A DNA stretch of 64,000 nucleotides from Streptomyces rishiriensis (lineage in GTDB: Bacteria; Actinomycetota; Actinomycetes; Streptomycetales; Streptomycetaceae): positions 124,001-188,000 of the forward strand of contig NZ_JAUSWV010000002.1 of NCBI RefSeq assembly GCF_030815485.1, written 5' to 3'. Position numbers and translations under genes: made by a program. The notes under the pieces are model-generated. The model saw only the letters and a list, made by a program, of their open reading frames with translations. It was not told where the DNA came from and ran no database searches. Each line of letters opens with the position of its first letter. Positions within the stretch are counted from its first letter, which is position 1. Shown here one piece after another: positions 40,750 through 48,028 of the stretch.

Positions 40750-41603
40750 TGAACAAATCCCAGGAGTTCGCCCTGGTCATCGGGGCCACCGGCACCACCG
40801 GCAGCCGCGTCGCCGCCCAACTGGCCGCCGTAGGCCGGCGCGTCAAGGCCGCCAGCCGACGCGCCACCCCCGTCGGCGGGGCCTGTCCCGTGCGGTTCGA
40901 CTGGGACGACCCCGCGTCCTTCGAGGGCGCACTCGAAGGCGCGGACCGGGTCTATCTCATTCCGCCGCTCGGCTCTCCGGACCCGGCAGCCGTCATGCTG
41001 CCCTTCCTCCAGCAGGCCCGCGCCGCAGGAGTCCACCGCGCTGTCCTGCTCAGCTCGTCGGCGATCCCCGCCGGGGGCCCTGCCGTGGGACAGGTTCACC
41101 AGGCCCTGCCCGGCCTGTTCACCCAGTGGGCGGTCCTGCGGCCCTCGTGGTTCATGCAGAACTTCACCGGTGACCATGCGCACGCCCGGACCATTCGAGC
41201 GGACGGGACCATCCGAACGGCAGCCGGCGAAGGCCGCGTCGGGTTCGTCGACGCCGACGACATCGCCGCCGTCGCCGTGCATGCGCTGACCGAGGCGCAG
41301 GCTCCGAAGACCGACCTGATCATCACTGGGCCCCAAGCGCTGAGCTACGGCGACATCGCCGCCGTCCTCACCCAGGTCACCGGCCGGACCATCACCCACC
41401 GTCGGCTGACCTACGAGCAGATGCGCGACCGCCTGGCGGCCGACATGCCCGCCGAGTTCGCCGCGATGCTCGCCGGCATGGACCACGCCATCGCCGAAGG
41501 CGCCGAGGACCGCACCACCGACACTGTGCAACGCCTCACTGGCCGCCCGCCGCGCAGCTTCCGCGCTTTTGCGGAACGGGAGATACACCGAATCCGGAGC
41601 TGA
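40749..41603 (+). CDS. NmrA-like NAD(P)-binding oxidoreductase
   Basis: A 284-residue atypical SDR. It has LVIGATGTTGSRVAAQLAAV (GxTGxxG), ADRVYLIPPLGSPDP, LLSSSAIPAGGPAVGQ, LRPSWFMQNF, GFVDADDIAAVAVHALTEAQ and LSYGDIAAVLTQVTG. This is the pattern of NmrA/azoreductase-like (YtfG, ergot-synthase-like) proteins that reduce quinones or act as redox sensors. Tyr-x3-Lys is absent, as usual in this group. It is the second gene of a TetR-controlled pair. Confidence 0.88.
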   Translation: MNKSQEFALVIGATGTTGSRVAAQLAAVGRRVKAASRRATPVGGACPVRFDWDDPASFEGALEGADRVYLIPPLGSPDPAAVMLPFLQQARAAGVHRAVLLSSSAIPAGGPAVGQVHQALPGLFTQWAVLRPSWFMQNFTGDHAHARTIRADGTIRTAAGEGRVGFVDADDIAAVAVHALTEAQAPKTDLIITGPQALSYGDIAAVLTQVTGRTITHRRLTYEQMRDRLAADMPAEFAAMLAGMDHAIAEGAEDRTTDTVQRLTGRPPRSFRAFAEREIHRIRS

Positions 41604-41722
41604 CATCCCCGGTTCAAACCTGCGTGACCAAGTTCAGACTAGGTCCTGTCCGGGCGAAAACGAGTCCGGGTTCGACGGGGGTCTGGCGGCCGGCAATAGA
41701 TCTTGCTCGCGCAAAGGACCAT

Positions 41723-42619
41723 TTATGCGAGACCAGACCGACCACGAACAGCCTGAAACGTCCCCGCTGCGGTGAATGCGTTGGTGATCGGCGCGATGAG
41801 CGAGGCGAAGCGGCGGGCACCTGCATTGCCGATCGGCGCCCACAGCGCGGCGCAGTACTCGTCTGTTTCCACTTCGATGCGCTCGCGTGCCGCACTGCCG
41901 GCGTCGGTGACAACGCCATGGGAGTCGAGCCAGCCGCGCGCGACGAGGCGTGCCGTCGCCGCGCTCCACTCCTCGTCGTCCCACTGACGGGTCGCTCGCG
42001 CGAGAGCTGTCGGGAGGCGGCCGGTCGCAGTGTGCAGAACGAGGCAGTCGCACGGCCCGAGGCCGTTGTCTGCGAGTACGACGAGATGGGCGTCGCCGCG
42101 CCACTCGCGAGCCACCGTGATCTGCTGCCACAGTGCGACGAGAGGATCGGGAGGAAGCGCGACCGAGGCGTTCGCGGCGGCCAGCACCTTGCCGGCGTAG
42201 TCGGCACCGGCGACGACCGGGTCGATCAGCGAGCGCGCCTCGGCAAGGTGGTCGTCCGTGAGTTGTACGTTGACGCGTCGCATCGCCCGTCCGGCGGCCA
42301 CGAAGCGGGCGGCCTGCCACCGCTCGGGCGGCGCAGCGTCCCATACGCCCGCCATGGCCCGCACTGCCCGCGGGCTGAAGTTGTAAAAGGCCGCGAGCGT
42401 GACCTGCCACGGAACCGCGCCCATCGCGGCCGACCGGAAGGCCAGATACGCCGGCCCGCGGTCGGTCACGCCGAGCTCGGCCGCCTCCTCGGCGGTCTCG
42501 GGGGCAAGGTAGATGAACAGGTGAGCGGCGCTGACGGCACGGCTGACGTCACGGACGGCGTTGAGGTCCATCGGACCGCCGCCGGTGCGGGCGTCGTCGG
42601 GAAGGGTGTCGAGGTGCAT
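41723..42619 (-). CDS. SCO6745 family protein (copy B)
   Basis: A 298-residue soluble protein, paralogue of the gene at 35070-35921. Shared pattern: AVSAAHLFIYLAPETAEEAA, AFRSAAMGAVPWQVTLAAFY, NFSPRAVRAMAGVWDAAPPE, DPLVALWQQITVAREWRGDA, HLVVLADNGLG and the winged-helix-like end GVVTDAGSAARERIEVETDE. Function is unknown. GGAGG lies 10 nt before the ATG at 42619. It follows the PEBP gene by 33 bp on the same strand, so the two may form one transcript controlled from the GntR palindrome. Confidence 0.83.
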   Translation of the reverse strand: MHLDTLPDDARTGGGPMDLNAVRDVSRAVSAAHLFIYLAPETAEEAAELGVTDRGPAYLAFRSAAMGAVPWQVTLAAFYNFSPRAVRAMAGVWDAAPPERWQAARFVAAGRAMRRVNVQLTDDHLAEARSLIDPVVAGADYAGKVLAAANASVALPPDPLVALWQQITVAREWRGDAHLVVLADNGLGPCDCLVLHTATGRLPTALARATRQWDDEEWSAATARLVARGWLDSHGVVTDAGSAARERIEVETDEYCAALWAPIGNAGARRFASLIAPITNAFTAAGTFQAVRGRSGLA

Positions 42620-42652
42620 GGCGGTGGTGCCTCCGGGTGTCGGGCGGTGCTG

Positions 42653-43195
42653 TCAGGCGGGTGTTTCGGCGGTGGCGATCAACACCGCGCGGCCGAGGAT
42701 GTGACCGGCCATGGTGAAGCCGAGGACGGCCGGTGTGGCGTCGGCCGGGACGCCTGTGACGGGGATGTCGAGGGCGTGCACCACGACGACGTAGCGGTGC
42801 GGCCCGTGTCCGGCCGGCGGGGCGGCGCCGGTGTAGCGGGCCACGCGGGCATCGTTGGGCAACTGGTAGGCACCCTCGGGCAGCTGTGAGCCGGTGTCGT
42901 CGCCGGCGCCCTCGGGGAGCTCGGTGACGGTGGCGGGGATGTCGGCGACCGCCCAGTGCCAGAACCCGGAGCCGGTGGGGGCGTCGGGGTCGTAGACGGT
43001 GACGGCGTAGCTCTTGGTGCCCTCCGGGGCGCCGCTCCAGGACAGCTGCGGGGATGTGTCCTTCCCGCCGGGCAGGCAGGAGGAGTGCTGCTCGGGCGGC
43101 CAGGCGGCGCCGTTGGTGACGGTGGTGCTGGTGACGGTGAACGAGGCCGCCTGGGGGAGGCGGGCGAAAGGGTCGTTGGCAGGCACAGCGGTCAT
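42653..43195 (-). CDS. YbhB/YbcL-type PEBP (Raf kinase inhibitor-like) protein
   Basis: A 180-residue phosphatidylethanolamine-binding-like protein. It has DTSPQLSWSGAPEGTKSYAV, TVYDPDAPTGSGFWHWAVAD (DPDxP and HW motifs), GDDTGSQLPEGAYQLPNDAR and GPHRYVVVVHALD (GPHRY motif), all conserved. The ligand and role in bacteria are poorly known. The ATG at 43195 diverges from a GntR gene across a perfect 18-bp palindrome, so GntR control is likely. Confidence 0.9.
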   Translation of the reverse strand: MTAVPANDPFARLPQAASFTVTSTTVTNGAAWPPEQHSSCLPGGKDTSPQLSWSGAPEGTKSYAVTVYDPDAPTGSGFWHWAVADIPATVTELPEGAGDDTGSQLPEGAYQLPNDARVARYTGAAPPAGHGPHRYVVVVHALDIPVTGVPADATPAVLGFTMAGHILGRAVLIATAETPA

Positions 43196-43244
43196 TCCTT
43201 TCCGGACGAGGACGCCCTGATCGGCTACTAAATCGACGGTAACA

Positions 43245-43262
43245 CGAATAATCGATTATTCG
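43245..43262. promoter_or_regulatory. Perfect 18-bp palindrome, GntR operator candidate
   Basis: CGAATAATC followed by GATTATTCG is a perfect dyad of AT-rich sequence in a GC-rich genome, centred in the gap between the divergent PEBP and GntR genes. Confidence 0.75.
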
Positions 43263-43295
43263 AGGGATCGTCTATCAACCGTCTAGGATGGGCCC

Positions 43296-43988
43296 ATGAG
43301 TCAGACGGCGCACTCCCCGACCCCGCCGGGGAAGCAGATGCTCTCCGAGCAGGTCTACGCACACCTGCGGGACGCGATCATGCGCGGGGACCACTCCCCT
43401 GGCGCCCCCCTCAAGCCGCAGGATCTTGCCAAGGAGCAGGGCGTGAGCCTGGCCGTGGTGCGCGAGGCGCTCGTGCGGGTGGTCGGCGAGGGGCTCGCCG
43501 ACCGGCTGCCCAATCGCGGTTTCGCAGTCCCGTCCTTCTCCGACCGCCGCTGGCAGGAGATCGCGGAAGCCCGCCGGACCGTCGAACCGGTCGTACTGCG
43601 TATGTCCATCGAGCGCGGCGACGTCGAATGGGAGGCCCGTGTGCGGGCCGCCCACCATCGTCTGGTTCGCACTCCGGCGTACGTGCCGGAGGAGGGCGAG
43701 TACTACACCGGCGCTTGGGCCGAGGCTCACAGGGCCTTCCACCGCACGTTGCTGGAGGGGTGTGGCAATCGCGTGCTGCTGGAGACCTTCGACCGGTTGT
43801 GGACCGCGAGTGAGCTGGCCCGCCGTTGGTCGGCACACCGCAACCCCGACCGGGACGGCGCCAGGGAACACCGCAGGCTGGAGGAGGCGGTGCTGGCCCG
43901 CGACGCCGACACAGCAGCCGCGGTTCTGGTCCAGCACCTCACCTTGACCGCGGCTGCTCTGACCGACGATTCAGGTCAGGCCACCTAA
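43296..43988 (+). CDS. GntR-family regulator, FadR/FCD subgroup
   Basis: A 230-residue protein. The N-terminal winged helix (LSEQVYAHLRDAIMRGDHSP, GAPLKPQDLAKEQGVSLAVV, REALVRVVGEGLADRLPNRG) is followed by an all-helical FCD domain with conserved His/Arg positions (EAHRAFHRTLLEGCGNRVLL, AREHRRLEEAVLARDADTAA, AVLVQHLTLT) that commonly bind a metal and a carboxylate ligand. It likely controls the divergent PEBP gene, and perhaps SCO6745 copy B, through the 18-bp palindrome. Confidence 0.9.
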   Translation: MSQTAHSPTPPGKQMLSEQVYAHLRDAIMRGDHSPGAPLKPQDLAKEQGVSLAVVREALVRVVGEGLADRLPNRGFAVPSFSDRRWQEIAEARRTVEPVVLRMSIERGDVEWEARVRAAHHRLVRTPAYVPEEGEYYTGAWAEAHRAFHRTLLEGCGNRVLLETFDRLWTASELARRWSAHRNPDRDGAREHRRLEEAVLARDADTAAAVLVQHLTLTAAALTDDSGQAT

Positions 43989-43997
43989 GACGTTGTC

Positions 43998-44120
43998 CTA
44001 CGTGGTGAGCCGGAGGAGGCGCTTGTAGCAGCACAGGGCCGCAGCCAGGCCGAGAAAGGCCAGGTAGTCGCGTGGATCGCGTTCGTAGCGGGGGGTGAGC
44101 CTGCGGTAGCGGGACAGCCA
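43998..44120 (-). pseudogene. IS5-type transposase, C-terminal fragment
   Basis: The minus frame reads WLSRYRRLTPRYERDPRDYL and AFLGLAAALCCYKRLLRLTT then TAG, the conserved end of IS5-group (IS427-like) transposases. Everything upstream of the Trp is gone. It starts 10 nt after the GntR stop. Confidence 0.7.
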
Positions 44121-44322
44121 TGAGAGATCAGGAACCGGCGGTGGGCCGCCGACTTCGATATGCCGAAGCACGGCGGCAGAGCCCGCCAGGCGCTAGATGA
44201 TCGCCGCGAGCGGCGACGTACCCCGCCCCATGAACAGACCAGCGAATGATCACCACATAGGACACCGTCTAAAGGCGTGTTGCAGAATGCTGAGAAGCGG
44301 GCATTTCCCTTGCGTGCGTGGG

Positions 44323-44790
44323 GTGTTGAGGGCTGATCCGTTGTCGGTGGAGACGTTCACGGGACTGCGGATGCGGCAGTTCGAGCGGCTGCTGAACGTG
44401 GTCCGTGAACGGGGCGGGAACGGGCCCGGTGGCAGCCGTCCGCGGTGCCTGCCGCTGGCCGACCGTGTGCTGCCGGTCGCCGTGTACTACCAACCTCACC
44501 ATGCAGCAGCTCGCCCCGCTGTTCGGATGCTCGCCTGCGACAGTGTGCCGAGTTGTTCACCGGTTGCGGCCGCTGCTGGCCATCGAGCCGGCAGCCTGGC
44601 CGGCAGACACGGTAGAACGGCTGTGGATCGTGGACGGCACCCTTGTCCCGTCCGTGACCGGAAGACCGGGGCGTCTTCACGCAACTACCGGTTCTCGGCG
44701 AACGTGCAGGTCATCACCGATGCCGACACCAAGCTGGTCGTCGCCGCGACCCGCCTCCGGTGGGGTCAGCTTCACTCGGGGGTGGCCTGT
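44323..44790 (+). pseudogene. IS5-family transposase, frameshifted and truncated
   Basis: GTG at 44323 reads LRADPLSVETFTGLRMRQFE and RLLNVVRERGGNGPGG; LADRVLPVAVYY follows, then a frame change to TNLTMQQLAPLFGCSPATVC, RVVHRLRPLLAIEPAAWPAD and VERLWIVDGTLVP (catalytic Asp), then back to DRKTGASSRNYRFSANVQVI and TDADTKLVVAA. Similarity ends near 44757, so the C-terminal half is missing. At least two frameshifts make it dead. Confidence 0.75.
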
Positions 44791-44885
44791 GGGCATTGCC
44801 GGTAGCGTGATCGTCTGCCGCATGGAGGGTCCATGTGTCCGGCCTGCCCGTGCGAGGGATTCCGGTGGCGAGCGATGGGACCGTG

Positions 44886-45305
44886 ATGAGCGAACTGACG
44901 AAGCCCAGAATCGAGATCCCGGAGGGTGGTGCGCCCACCGAGCTGACGATCCGGGACCTCGTGGTCGGGGATGGAGCCGAGGCACAGCCGGGCCGGGTCG
45001 TCCGGGTTCACTATGTGGGTGTCACGTTCGCGTCCGGTAGAGAGTTCGACTCTTCCTGGGAGGAGGACCGGCCGTTCAAGTTCGCCGTGGGCGGTGGCAG
45101 GGCCATCAAAGGCTGGGACCGGGGTGTGCGGGGAATGAAGGTCGGCGGCCGACGCGAGATCATCGTTCCCCCGCGTCTCGGATACGGCAGGCAGTCGCCG
45201 TCTCCCTTGATCCCGGCGGGCTCGACGCTGATCTTCGTCGTGGACCTGCTTTCGGTCGTGGGCGGGCCCACCGGAGCCAGCCCGGGCACGACCGGCTCGG
45301 CCTGA
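44886..45305 (+). CDS. FKBP-type peptidyl-prolyl isomerase
   Basis: A 139-residue cytoplasmic PPIase with the FKBP core: IRDLVVGDGAEAQPGRVVRV, HYVGVTFASGREFDSSWEED, PFKFAVGGGRAIKGWDRGVR, GMKVGGRREIIVPPRLGYGR and IPAGSTLIFVVDLLSV. The active-site aromatic and Asp residues (Y of HYVGV, FDSSW, F of FKF, W of GWDRG, I/Y of the later strands) are present. No signal peptide is seen. The ATG at 44886 is the family-consistent start. It follows IS debris and has no obvious operon partner. Confidence 0.9.
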   Translation: MSELTKPRIEIPEGGAPTELTIRDLVVGDGAEAQPGRVVRVHYVGVTFASGREFDSSWEEDRPFKFAVGGGRAIKGWDRGVRGMKVGGRREIIVPPRLGYGRQSPSPLIPAGSTLIFVVDLLSVVGGPTGASPGTTGSA

Positions 45306-45314
45306 GCCTGGCGC

Positions 45315-45770
45315 CTATGAGGAAGACCGACGTGTCGGTGGCTTCCACCAGAGCGGGCGCCGCAGAAACGCCATTGAGGCTGTGGCAGCCGAGTACGTGC
45401 TGATCGCGGTGAGCTGATCGTTGTTGGACAGGGCGACCCGGACCAGTCCGTTGATCGCTCCCTTGCCGTCGACCGCGCCGGTCGCGTCGAAGCCCTCTGC
45501 GGTGATGAGGTCGCCGACCATGGGCAGATCAGCCTGGCTCAGCTCCCGGGCGGCGTCGACCGTTTCCTGCTGGGACAGCCCCAGCCCGGCCACCGCCACC
45601 AGGTGCTCCGCTTCCTCACGGGCCTTCAGCTTGTCGACGGCCGTCTTCCAGGCTCGCTCGAAGCTGCCCATCGACGCCACCAGCAGCCCGGTCTTCGGCC
45701 TGCTGCCCTTTTTGTCCTCCTCCTCCACGGCCGTGTAGGCGCCCTCGAGTTCGGCTACCTTCTGACCCAC
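45315..45770 (-). CDS. Hypothetical protein, unrecognised
   Basis: A 151-residue, mostly helical frame: VAELEGAYTAVEEEDKKGSR, LVASMGSFERAWKTAVDKLK, AREEAEHLVAVAGLGLSQQE, GFDATGAVDGKGAINGLVRV and ALSNNDQLTAISTYSAATAS. It has good codon bias but no known family. GTG at 45770 lies right after the AraC stop with a poor ribosome site. It may depend on coupling to the AraC gene, or it may be the C-terminal part of a larger protein. Confidence 0.5.
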   Translation of the reverse strand: MGQKVAELEGAYTAVEEEDKKGSRPKTGLLVASMGSFERAWKTAVDKLKAREEAEHLVAVAGLGLSQQETVDAARELSQADLPMVGDLITAEGFDATGAVDGKGAINGLVRVALSNNDQLTAISTYSAATASMAFLRRPLWWKPPTRRSSS

Positions 45771-45772
45771 GG

Positions 45773-46702
45773 TCAGCGAGCCTGCTGGCCGCGGCGTAGG
45801 TCGCTGACGGTTTCACCGAACTCGCGTTTCAGGGCCCTGCCGAGGTGCTTGGTGTCGTGTACGCCCCATCGTGCTGCGATAGTGGCCGTGGAAACGTCTG
45901 AGGAGGCGGGGGCGAGGAGATCCCTGCGGATCCGTAGCAGGCGTTCGTGCCGAACCCAGGCGGCGAAGGTCAGATCGCTGCCTTTGAACAGTGCGTGCAG
46001 GTGCCGGACGGAGATGCGGTGTTGGCGGGCGACTGTCTCCGCACCGAGTTGGGGGTCGCCAAGGTGGGCCAGCGCGTAGCTGCGGATACGGTCAACAAGC
46101 TCGCTGGCGACGGAGACCCGCTCAGGGGTGGTGTCGGAGAAAGCAGCGAGGAGCAGGGCGGTGAGCGCGTCGGCCAGATACGTACGCGCTACACCCTGGC
46201 GCGGGAGATCCTCGTTGACTGCGAACAGTGCGTGGCCGAGGAGTGAGCCGATCCCGCCCTGGGGGGATATGGGCAGCGCAGTGCGCCGGCTGATGGAGTT
46301 CGCGTGCCTGCCGAGGCTTGCCCGGGGAACGCACAACACGGTCATGTCGCTGGGGTCGGCACCGATGAGCCGGTAGGGCCGGGTGTTGTCACAAGCGAAC
46401 AGTTCACCGGGTCTCACCGTAACGGTCCGGTCGTCCTGGGTCGCCGTAAGCGGACCGTGGTGGTGCAGAGTGAAGTGCATCCACTCGACGTCGCTGGAGG
46501 TGATGCTGCGGTTGTCTCGCATCACCGTTCCGGCAGTGGCCTGGATGCGGGCGACGACCACGGGTCCGATGGCGGTGTGGTCGACCACGGCCTGGAACTC
46601 CTGCGGGCCGGGACCGATAACCCGCAAAGGAGCGAACAAGGCTGAGGCAACAGCCTCGAACGCCTCGGTTCCTGCTAAGTGAAGATCGTTACGGTTCGTC
46701 AT
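45773..46702 (-). CDS. AraC-family regulator
   Basis: A 309-residue protein. The N-terminal AraC-binding-like domain (about 1-180, VARIQATAGTVMRDNRSITS, GPLTATQDDRTVTVRPGELF) is of the type that senses a small molecule. The C-terminal double HTH (about 205-305) contains GAETVARQHRISVRHLHALF, WVRHERLLRIRRDLL and TIAARWGVHDTKHLGRALKR, EFGETVSDLRR. Targets are unknown. The neighbouring hypothetical gene may be co-transcribed. Confidence 0.88.
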   Translation of the reverse strand: MTNRNDLHLAGTEAFEAVASALFAPLRVIGPGPQEFQAVVDHTAIGPVVVARIQATAGTVMRDNRSITSSDVEWMHFTLHHHGPLTATQDDRTVTVRPGELFACDNTRPYRLIGADPSDMTVLCVPRASLGRHANSISRRTALPISPQGGIGSLLGHALFAVNEDLPRQGVARTYLADALTALLLAAFSDTTPERVSVASELVDRIRSYALAHLGDPQLGAETVARQHRISVRHLHALFKGSDLTFAAWVRHERLLRIRRDLLAPASSDVSTATIAARWGVHDTKHLGRALKREFGETVSDLRRGQQAR

Positions 46703-46861
46703 GCCGATGCACCCCCGTCATGCACGGGCACTCTACTGCCGCATTGTTCACCGTGCACGAACTGGGGAGGCATCGTGCGCGGATTGGTGCTCGTGGGCCA
46801 CGGAACGTGCCTACGGTCATCAATGTGCGATGCATGAATGGCTGGCAATGGAGGGGGATCC

Positions 46862-47257
46862 ATGAGGGAAAGTATTCGCCGAGCCCTGGTGATGGCATTA
46901 GGAGCCGCAACTGCGGTTGTGATGGCGGTCGGTCCCGCTCAGGCAAAGGCCGAGGCGACCCGGTACAACTGTCCCGACGGAGCTGTCTGCCTGTATGGCG
47001 AGGGTGTTTTCCTCTCGTCCTCGTCGAAACCCACACACATCTGGTACAGCTACGGCGCACATAACCTGAGCGGCCAGTACAACAAGCACTGGCTCTACAA
47101 CAACCAGTACGGCTGGAACGCTAATGCCATGGTGTGCACCGGGTACAACGGGACAGGCGACTGCGAGGACGTCCTGTGGCCGCAGGAAGGGATCTGGAGG
47201 GACTTCACACCGATCAACTCGGTAGTCCTGTACCTGTATTACCCAGGTGGCGGCTGA
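46862..47257 (+). CDS. Secreted peptidase inhibitor, family I36
   Basis: A 131-residue protein. The signal peptide (RRALVMALGAATAVVMAVGP, then AQAKA cleavage) is followed by the I36 crystallin-like core: CPDGAVCLYGEGVF, WYSYGAHNLSGQYNKHWLYN, NQYGWNANAMVCTGYNGTGD and SVVLYLYY, with Cys pairs. Such inhibitors act on extracellular metalloproteases or other peptidases. GGAGGGGG lies 4 nt before the ATG at 46862. It stands alone. Confidence 0.87.
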   Translation: MRESIRRALVMALGAATAVVMAVGPAQAKAEATRYNCPDGAVCLYGEGVFLSSSSKPTHIWYSYGAHNLSGQYNKHWLYNNQYGWNANAMVCTGYNGTGDCEDVLWPQEGIWRDFTPINSVVLYLYYPGGG

Positions 47258-47279
47258 GCGGTGAGCGGCTCCCGCACGC

Positions 47280-47480
47280 CGGGTCAGGGGCCACGTTGAC
47301 GGAGGTCTTTACGCTCCGGGTGTCGATCACGGATCCGGGGGGCTCGGGCTTGCGCCCTTCTTCGAAGTGGGCAAGGCCGACGGGGTCGTGCTTGAGCTGT
47401 GTGAACATCCTTTTACCACGCCAGGCCGCGTAGTAGCTCCTGGACTTGATCGGTGATGTGGGCGTGCAAGCCCGCCGACG
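47280..47480 (-). pseudogene. IS5-family transposase fragment
   Basis: The minus frame contains RSYYAAWRGKRMFTQLKHDP, LAHFEEGRKPEPPGSVIDTR and SVKTSVNV, matching the region around the first catalytic Asp (IDTQSVK) of IS5-type transposases. Flanks are unrelated. Confidence 0.6.
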
Positions 47481-47596
47481 TACCGGGTCAGCGGCAGCCA
47501 CGCCCTGGTGACACCCGCAGCCCCCTGCTATGGCGGGGCTGCGGGGTGGGTGCTGCTGCGTTCAGGGCGTGAGGTCCAGTACGCGGACCGGCTCAC

Positions 47597-47761
47597 CTAC
47601 TCAGCAAAACGGGCGAGATACGCGCGCAGCGACAAACCCTCGGCGGCAGCTATGGCGGCCAGCTGGTCCTTGGCTTCCTCGGGGATACGGACGTTGCATC
47701 GGACATCGTCGTGCTCCTTTCCATCTCGCCAAGGGCACGGGTACGTACCCGTATCCGCCAT
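47597..47761 (-). CDS. Short RHH-like antitoxin stub
   Basis: The frame ends VRCNVRIPEEAKDQLAAIAA, AEGLSLRAYLARFAE then TAG, an RHH/antitoxin-like segment related in style to the antitoxin at 25416 (EEEMEGVRAAAAAEGKSLKQ). The good AAGGAG-spaced ATG (MSD...) is one frame out, so the intact frame must use the ATG at 47761 (54 residues) or the gene is frameshifted at its start. No toxin gene follows; it is probably a relic. Confidence 0.45.
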   Translation of the reverse strand: MADTGTYPCPWRDGKEHDDVRCNVRIPEEAKDQLAAIAAAEGLSLRAYLARFAE

Positions 47762-48028
47762 GCCAGTCACCACCCTGTTGTGTGGTCGAATCAGCAGGCA
47801 CTGCGCTGTCGCTCAGCACAGGCTCGACCTGCGGCCCCATACATAGCTGGTGAACTGCTACACACCGAACAAGTTCGACCCTCGTTCGGCGGCGAACCAT
47901 GAACAGCAAGCGTAGAGGTCGTTTTATCCCGCTGTTCTATTCCGGAATTCGCGGGACCTTGGCCGGGCTGCCGCGGCAGACAGTGGACCTGGCCGCCCCG
48001 GCGTGGAAAAGCCTGCTTGTGCGGCGGC

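Noticed and set aside
41613..41622. GGTTCAAACC, which looks like a tRNA T-loop
   Set aside because: No acceptor or anticodon stem can be drawn around it. No tRNA was found in the window.
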